DNA of 38,021 nucleotides, taken from assembly GCA_910588505.1 (NCBI GenBank), contig CAJUPQ010000030.1, positions 1-38,021 on the forward strand. The letters are read 5' to 3'. Under the pieces are notes generated by a model. The model did no database searches. It saw only the letters and a program-made list of their open reading frames with translations, and was not told where the DNA came from. The translations under genes were made by a program, and so were the position numbers. Each line of letters begins with the position of its first letter. Positions within the stretch are counted from its first letter, which is position 1. The DNA is from an uncultured Hungatella sp. Its GTDB lineage: Bacteria; Bacillota; Clostridia; Lachnospirales; Lachnospiraceae. Positions 34,271 through 38,021 of this stretch are shown in pieces.

Positions 34271-34787
34271 AGCAGCACCTCTTTAATTTTTCCACAGCAG
34301 TTCGGTAGAGCCAGGCCACGGTACCCTGTGGTTTTTTAAGCACCAGGGCGATCTCCTTAAAGGTCAGCTCCCCCATGATCTTTAAGTTCACCACTTGCCG
34401 CTCTTCCTCCTTAAGAGTTTTTAAGGCCTGTTGAAGGCTTATATTTTTTACAACCCCATCTTCCGGGGAGGGAGTCCGGCACAGATGATCGGGAGTCTCT
34501 GCCAAAGGCTGCTCCCTCCCCCGCCTTCTTAAATGGTCTATAGCCATATTCCGGGCAATGGTAATAAGCCAGGCCCGGTGTCCGCATCCCGCCTTGTAGG
34601 AGCCTGCGATATCCCACAGACGGATGAAGAAGTCGGAGGTAATATCCTCTGCGTCTTCCCGGCTTTTCAGTATGTCAAGGACCACGGAATAGATCATGGG
34701 GCAGTAATCCTCATAGATCTCCCGCAGGCCCTCCTTGTCATTTTCACAGATGCGGCGCATGGACTGTTGAAACCGCTGGTCATTCAT
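34260..34787 (-). CDS. ECF-type RNA polymerase sigma factor
   Basis: A 175-residue sigma-70 family protein. Region 2 spans about 10-80 (DKEGLREIYEDYCPMIYSVV, then SREDAEDITSDFFIRLWDIAGSYK, then WLITIARNMAIDHLRRR), and region 4 spans about 115-170 (LKEEERQVVNLKIMGELTFKEIALVLKKPQGTVAWLYRTAVEKLKR). It directs RNA polymerase to a stress or surface regulon, most likely including its own operon. It is the first gene of the minus-strand operon and overlaps the anti-sigma-like gene by 11 bases, which gives a fixed expression ratio. I see no certain promoter upstream. Confidence 0.9.
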   Translation of the reverse strand: MNDQRFQQSMRRICENDKEGLREIYEDYCPMIYSVVLDILKSREDAEDITSDFFIRLWDIAGSYKAGCGHRAWLITIARNMAIDHLRRRGREQPLAETPDHLCRTPSPEDGVVKNISLQQALKTLKEEERQVVNLKIMGELTFKEIALVLKKPQGTVAWLYRTAVEKLKRCCYGQ

Positions 34788-34917
34788 GGCAATGCCCTCT
34801 TTCGTCTAAGCGGGGATTCGGGAACTACAAACGCCCGCTAACTCTGTTATAGATATCCATGTGTTTGCCTGGATATAAACGATACGGATGAGAATGGGAA
34901 ATTTATGGTGGATCTTT

Positions 34918-34957
34918 AAAAAAATTGTGGGACTCCACGGTGTAAGCCATGAAGTCC
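34918..34957 (-). terminator. Minus-strand terminator-like hairpin in the gap before ibrA
   Basis: The gap 34788-35099 (312 bases) has no supported gene. In it, 34930-34940 pairs with 34947-34957 (two wobble positions). On the minus strand the stem is followed by ACAATTTTTTT. This would stop transcripts reading leftward from the ibrA region into the sigma factor operon. A palindromic GGACT-GTCAG-AGTCC also lies at 34985-34999. Confidence 0.5.
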
Positions 34958-35099
34958 CCGGTCTCCTCTGTACGAAATATCGTCGGACTGTCAGAGTCCC
35001 TTAAGCTTTTTACCGGCATGGTGCTTTTCTTTTGTCGAGATTTGGTGTATGATTGGTTATGTTGGAAAAAAATGGTAATAATGGAAAGCAGGTGAGACC

Positions 35100-36431
35100 A
35101 TGGTACGGAAATATTTGGAACAGGATGTATACGCGGCGGCCCAGGAGAGGCTGCGGCTGGTTTTTGAGGAATTTGACAATATTTACATCTCATTTTCCGG
35201 CGGAAAGGACAGCGGGCTTTTGTTGAACCTGGTGCTGGATTACAGAAAGAGGTATTATCCGGACCGGGTGATCGGGGTGTTCCACCAGGATTTTGAGGCC
35301 CAATACACGGTGACCACGGAGTATGTGGAGCGGACATTTGAGCGGATACGGGACGAGGCGGAGTGTTACTGGGTGTGTCTGCCCATGGCTACCAGAACGG
35401 CTCTTAGCAGCTATGAGATGTACTGGTATCCCTGGGATGACAAGAAGCAGGAGCTGTGGGTGCGGCCTATGCCTGCAAAGGAGTATGTGATCAACCTGGA
35501 CAACAACCCTATGACGACTTACCGCTATCGGATGCACCAGGAGGATCTGGCCAAGCAGTTTGGCCGGTGGTATCGGATGTCCCATGGCGGGAAGAAGACC
35601 ATCTGCCTTCTGGGTATGAGGGCCGAGGAATCCCTGCAGCGCTACAGCGGATTTCTCAATAAAAAATACGGGTATCAGGGGGAGTGCTGGATCGGAAACA
35701 TGTTTAAGGATGTGTGGTGCGGCTCGCCTCTGTATGACTGGTCCTCCAGGGATGTGTGGCACGCCAACTACATGTTTGGCTATGACTATAACCGGCTTTA
35801 CGACCTGTATTATATGGCTGGACTGAAGATCTCCCAGATGCGGGTGGCGTCGCCATTTAATGATTATTCCAAGGACGCTCTGAATCTGTACCGGGTCATT
35901 GACCCGGAGATCTGGGTGAAGCTGGTGGGGCGGGTTCAGGGAGCTAATTTTACCAGCATCTACGGAAAGACCAAAGCTATGGGATACCGGAATATTTCCC
36001 TGCCGGAAGGGCATACCTGGAAGAGCTATACCATGTTTCTTCTGGACACGCTGCCTGCCAGGCTCCGCAATAACTACATAAAAAAGTTTAACACGTCCAT
36101 TGATTTCTGGCACAAGACAGGGGGCGGGCTGGACGAGGAGACCATAAAGGAGTTAGAGGAGCGGGGCTACAAGATCCGCAGAAACGGGGTTTCCAACTAC
36201 ACACTAAGCAAAAAGTCCAGGGTGGTGTTTGTGGGGAAGATCCCCGACGACACGGACGACATCCGGTCAAGCAAGGATATCCCAAGCTGGAAGAGGATGT
36301 GCTACTGCATCCTGAAAAATGATCACACCTGCCGCCTTATGGGGTTTGGCATCACCAGGCAGCAGCAAAGGTATGTGGATGAGATCCGCAAAAAATATAA
36401 GAGTCTGGAGGAGGTAGAGTATGGCGCATAA
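35100..36431 (+). CDS. ibrA: IbrA-like PAPS reductase-family protein
   Basis: A 443-residue protein of the adenine nucleotide alpha-hydrolase/PAPS reductase superfamily. The PP-loop is ISFSGGKDSGLLLNLVLDY (about 31-49). A DUF3440-like C-terminal half follows (YNRLYDLYYMAGLKISQMRV, WHKTGGGLDEETIKELEERGY, IPSWKRMCYCILKNDH). E. coli IbrA, of the immunoglobulin-binding regulator pair IbrAB, has this architecture, as do proteins of uncharacterised ParB-paired operons. It likely uses ATP to activate a substrate; classical PAPS reduction is unlikely. AGGTGAG precedes ATG 35100. It overlaps ibrB by 11 bases. Confidence 0.85.
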   Translation: MVRKYLEQDVYAAAQERLRLVFEEFDNIYISFSGGKDSGLLLNLVLDYRKRYYPDRVIGVFHQDFEAQYTVTTEYVERTFERIRDEAECYWVCLPMATRTALSSYEMYWYPWDDKKQELWVRPMPAKEYVINLDNNPMTTYRYRMHQEDLAKQFGRWYRMSHGGKKTICLLGMRAEESLQRYSGFLNKKYGYQGECWIGNMFKDVWCGSPLYDWSSRDVWHANYMFGYDYNRLYDLYYMAGLKISQMRVASPFNDYSKDALNLYRVIDPEIWVKLVGRVQGANFTSIYGKTKAMGYRNISLPEGHTWKSYTMFLLDTLPARLRNNYIKKFNTSIDFWHKTGGGLDEETIKELEERGYKIRRNGVSNYTLSKKSRVVFVGKIPDDTDDIRSSKDIPSWKRMCYCILKNDHTCRLMGFGITRQQQRYVDEIRKKYKSLEEVEYGA

Positions 36432-36960
36432 GAGTCCGAAAGGCAAGAGCCCGGCTTACGGGGTGATCCCGGTTCCGGTGGAGAAGATACGGCCTAATTC
36501 CTACAATCCCAACCATGTGGCGCCTCCGGAGATGAAGCTTTTGTATGAGAGCATCAAGGCGGACGGATATACCATGCCCGTGGTGTGCTATTACAATAAG
36601 GAAGAAGACTGCTATGAGATCGTGGACGGATTTCACCGCTACCGCATCATAAAGGAGTATCCGGATATCTATGAGCGGGAGAAGGGCATGCTTCCCGTGT
36701 CGGTGATCGACAAGCCCATCGACCAGCGGATGGCCAGCACGGTCCGCCATAACCGGGCCAGAGGCAGCCACAGCGTGGACCTGATGAGCAATATCATCAA
36801 GGAACTGCACGACCTGGGGCGGAGCGACGCCTGGATATCCAGGCATCTGGGCATGGATCGGGATGAGATCCTACGGCTGAAGCAGATCACAGGGCTGGCG
36901 GCGCTGTTTAAGGACGTGAAGTTCGGCAATGCCTGGAGACCGGGGGAGGAGGACGGGTAA
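36421..36960 (+). CDS. ibrB: IbrB-like ParB/sulfiredoxin-fold protein
   Basis: A 179-residue protein with an N-terminal ParB/Srx nuclease-like fold: VPVEKIRPNSYNPNHVAPPEM (about 18-38), then YEIVDGFHRYRII (about 64-76, the conserved GxHR box), then RHNRARGSHSVDLM (about 113-126). It lacks the long DNA-binding tail of chromosome-partition ParB. It overlaps ibrA by 11 bases and GGAGG lies just inside the end of ibrA. The conserved pairing of a PAPS reductase-like protein with a ParB-fold protein resembles IbrA/IbrB, and at a distance the DndC/DndB logic of DNA phosphorothioation. The molecular function is not known. Confidence 0.85.
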   Translation: MAHKSPKGKSPAYGVIPVPVEKIRPNSYNPNHVAPPEMKLLYESIKADGYTMPVVCYYNKEEDCYEIVDGFHRYRIIKEYPDIYEREKGMLPVSVIDKPIDQRMASTVRHNRARGSHSVDLMSNIIKELHDLGRSDAWISRHLGMDRDEILRLKQITGLAALFKDVKFGNAWRPGEEDG

Positions 36961-37020
36961 AGACATGGCGGGTAAGGGCCTGCCATGTCTCTCAGGGGGC
37001 TGCCATGTCCTCCAGGGGGC
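36961..37020 (+). repeat. Hairpin and 20-base tandem repeat after ibrB
   Basis: AGACATGGC (36961-36969) pairs with GCCATGTCT (36982-36990). The sequence beginning TGCCATGTC and ending AGGGGGC occurs twice in tandem (36981-37000 and 37001-37020, three differences). The hairpin may end the ibrAB transcript, but no T-tract follows. From here to the tRNA promoter nothing else is supported. Confidence 0.5.
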
Positions 37021-37149
37021 AAAGGGTGCGGGCGCGGGGCTGGCGGCGCTGATTGTTAGAAATAGGCTTAATGGTAGCTTTGAAGTTACAGTTCGCGGGG
37101 GAGGAAAGATCGGATGAAAAATTGCTTTGAGAAATTGTAAAAATTGGTG

Positions 37150-37179
37150 TTGACAATTTCGACAATTCGTATTATACTA
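37150..37179 (+). promoter_or_regulatory. Promoter of the tRNA operon
   Basis: A perfect TTGACA at 37150-37155 is followed after 18 bases by TATACT at 37174-37179. The predicted start falls just before the first tRNA at 37190. Confidence 0.75.
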
Positions 37180-37189
37180 TCAAAGGTAT

Positions 37190-37263
37190 CGAGGCGTGGC
37201 TCAGTTTGGTAGAGCGCTGCGTTCGGGACGCAGAGGCCGTGGGTTCGAATCCCGTCGCCTCGA
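37190..37263 (+). tRNA. tRNA-Pro (anticodon CGG)
   Basis: A full cloverleaf: acceptor CGAGGCG/CGCCTCG, D arm with GCTCAG and GGTAGAGC, anticodon stem CTGCG/CGCAG around TTCGGGA (anticodon CGG), T arm GTGGGTTCGAATCCCGT region, and discriminator A. The terminal CCA is not encoded. It reads the CCG codon. Confidence 0.95.
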
Positions 37264-37285
37264 TTCTTTCTTAGTAATACATAGA

Positions 37286-37357
37286 GGCCAATTGGTCAAG
37301 CGGTCAAGACGACGCCCTCTCACGGCGTAAACCCGGGTTCGATTCCCGGATTGGTCA
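37286..37357 (+). tRNA. tRNA-Glu (anticodon CTC)
   Basis: Acceptor GGCCAAT/ATTGGTC (one wobble), anticodon stem ACGCC/GGCGT around CTCTCAC (anticodon CTC), T arm CCGGGTTCGATTCCCGG, and discriminator A. CCA is not encoded. It reads GAG and is a second, C34 isoacceptor beyond the essential TTC species. Confidence 0.93.
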
Positions 37358-37400
37358 TAGAGACAAGGCAGAGATATCTGCCGGTTTCTTTTTTGCAGGT

Positions 37401-37473
<73 letters not shown>

Positions 37474-37500
37474 TTGAAAATAAGGGGTTTTAAGAGGCAA

Positions 37501-37543
37501 AAAAGTGCGTAAACATCGGGGTTTACGCACTTTTGCTTTTTTT
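37501..37543 (+). terminator. Rho-independent terminator of the tRNA operon
   Basis: A perfect 14-base stem (37501-37514 with 37521-37534) and 6-base loop ATCGGG are followed by GCTTTTTTT. This ends the three-tRNA transcript. Confidence 0.92.
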
Positions 37544-37548
37544 CTCTA

Positions 37549-37583
37549 TAAGTCTTACATAAGGCTTAAGTAAGTCTTATGTA
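37549..37583. repeat. TAAGTCTTA direct repeat and small hairpin downstream of the tRNAs
   Basis: TAAGTCTTA occurs at 37549-37557 and 37571-37579. TACATAAG (37556-37563) pairs with CTTATGTA (37576-37583). No integrase gene is in view. It may be an operator for the gene at 37703 or a decayed repeat. Confidence 0.4.
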
Positions 37584-37702
37584 GGCAAAATTGGGGGAAA
37601 ATGGCCGATTTGTGGGGGAAAGATAGGCACAAAACCACAAAAAAAGGGGTTTTCCGAAAGATGCATTAGGATTTCCATAATTAGGACAAGGAGGAAATTC
37701 TT

Positions 37703-38002
37703 ATGGAAAAACGGATTATTACCTACGGTGATCACAAAGGAAGAGTCCGCGCCAGAACGACAGTGGAGTATGTTGACGGCTCCAGGGGACGACTGGAAGC
37801 CTATGGAGGAAGCAAGAGAGGGGCAAAGGTAAAAGATGAAAAAATTGAGGAGCGGAACAATGAGATTCGATATGGCAAGCAGAAGGGTGCAGGTGACATA
37901 ACTTTAGAGGATGCGGTGAAAGACAAGATGAAAGAGCGCCGGGAGGCCATGACAATCATGGCTCCCAGCTTTTTTCGGTTATTAAGGACCATTTTTAAAT
38001 AA
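37703..38002 (+). CDS. Small basic protein of unknown function
   Basis: A 99-residue protein with AAGGAGG 9 bases before ATG 37703. It is highly charged (many Lys, Arg and Glu) with an N-terminal beta-like stretch (RIITYGDHKGRVRARTTVEYVDGSRGRLEAYGG), a long charged helix and a hydrophobic, basic end (MAPSFFRLLRTIFK). It has no signal peptide and no recognised domain. The strong ribosome binding site and isolated position after a terminator support a real gene with its own promoter. It ends 19 bases before the window edge. Confidence 0.65.
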   Translation: MEKRIITYGDHKGRVRARTTVEYVDGSRGRLEAYGGSKRGAKVKDEKIEERNNEIRYGKQKGAGDITLEDAVKDKMKERREAMTIMAPSFFRLLRTIFK

Positions 38003-38021
38003 GACATTTTCCTTTGAATCA

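Noticed and set aside
35100..36431. True assimilatory PAPS reductase
   Set aside because: The length, the DUF3440-like C-terminal half and the overlapping ParB-fold partner match IbrA, not CysH.
37549..37583. Attachment site for an integrative element downstream of the tRNAs
   Set aside because: The repeats do not copy a tRNA 3' end, and no integrase or second att copy is seen in the window.

Overview
The window looks like a chromosome segment of a moderately GC-rich anaerobic Firmicute, most likely a Lachnospiraceae/Clostridium cluster XIV relative. The evidence is strong GGAGG ribosome binding sites, many lipoproteins with TPR modules, a type VII (ESX-like) secretion locus, and a covalent-FMN extracellular flavoprotein. 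No ribosomal RNA is present, so the assignment rests on gene content and style only.

Layout. (1) 123-956: an omega-amidase-type nitrilase whose only in-frame stop is a TGA exactly where the catalytic cysteine belongs, so it is probably a selenoprotein. It is followed by an FMN/FAD lipoprotein reductase (1086-2852). (2) 2896-3618: an XRE regulator bracketed by two large imperfect inverted repeats. (3) 3741-15415: a variant type VII secretion locus. It encodes the EssC motor ATPase, a YukD-type ubiquitin-like protein, two WXG100-size proteins, a lipoprotein with SLH-like and Ig-like parts, a VWA-TM-FHA protein, a Ser/Thr kinase-TM-TPR protein and an overlooked 54-residue membrane protein. EsaA, EssA and EssB homologues are not seen. 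The kinase has the membrane topology of the EssB pseudokinase but keeps its catalytic residues. (4) 15428-21688: TPR lipoproteins, a Cys-rich lipoprotein, a GT61-type glycosyltransferase and a polytopic membrane protein. (5) 21651-25381: a visibly AT-richer cassette with a JAMM metalloprotease, twin small Cys-rich proteins, small membrane proteins and a TPR-MORN lipoprotein. (6) 25382-26900: a graveyard of broken ATPase genes, hairpins and a dispersed inverted repeat. (7) 26921-31254: two RlaP-type nucleotidyltransferases, an M55 D-aminopeptidase and a MATE exporter. (8) 31355-34787, minus strand: ECF sigma factor, membrane anti-sigma-like protein and VWA lipoprotein. (9) 35100-36960: an IbrA/IbrB pair. 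(10) 37190-37543: three tRNAs (Pro-CGG, Glu-CTC, Thr-CGT) with a clear promoter and terminator, then a small unknown gene.

How the genes may work together (inference). EssC would drive export of the WXG100 pair. The kinase could phosphorylate threonine motifs in itself and in the VWA-FHA protein, and the FHA domains of EssC and the VWA-FHA protein could read those marks. The lipoproteins and membrane-anchored TPR proteins would form the extracytoplasmic side of the apparatus or its cargo/immunity repertoire. The XRE protein, divergent from essC across a long palindrome, is the obvious candidate regulator.
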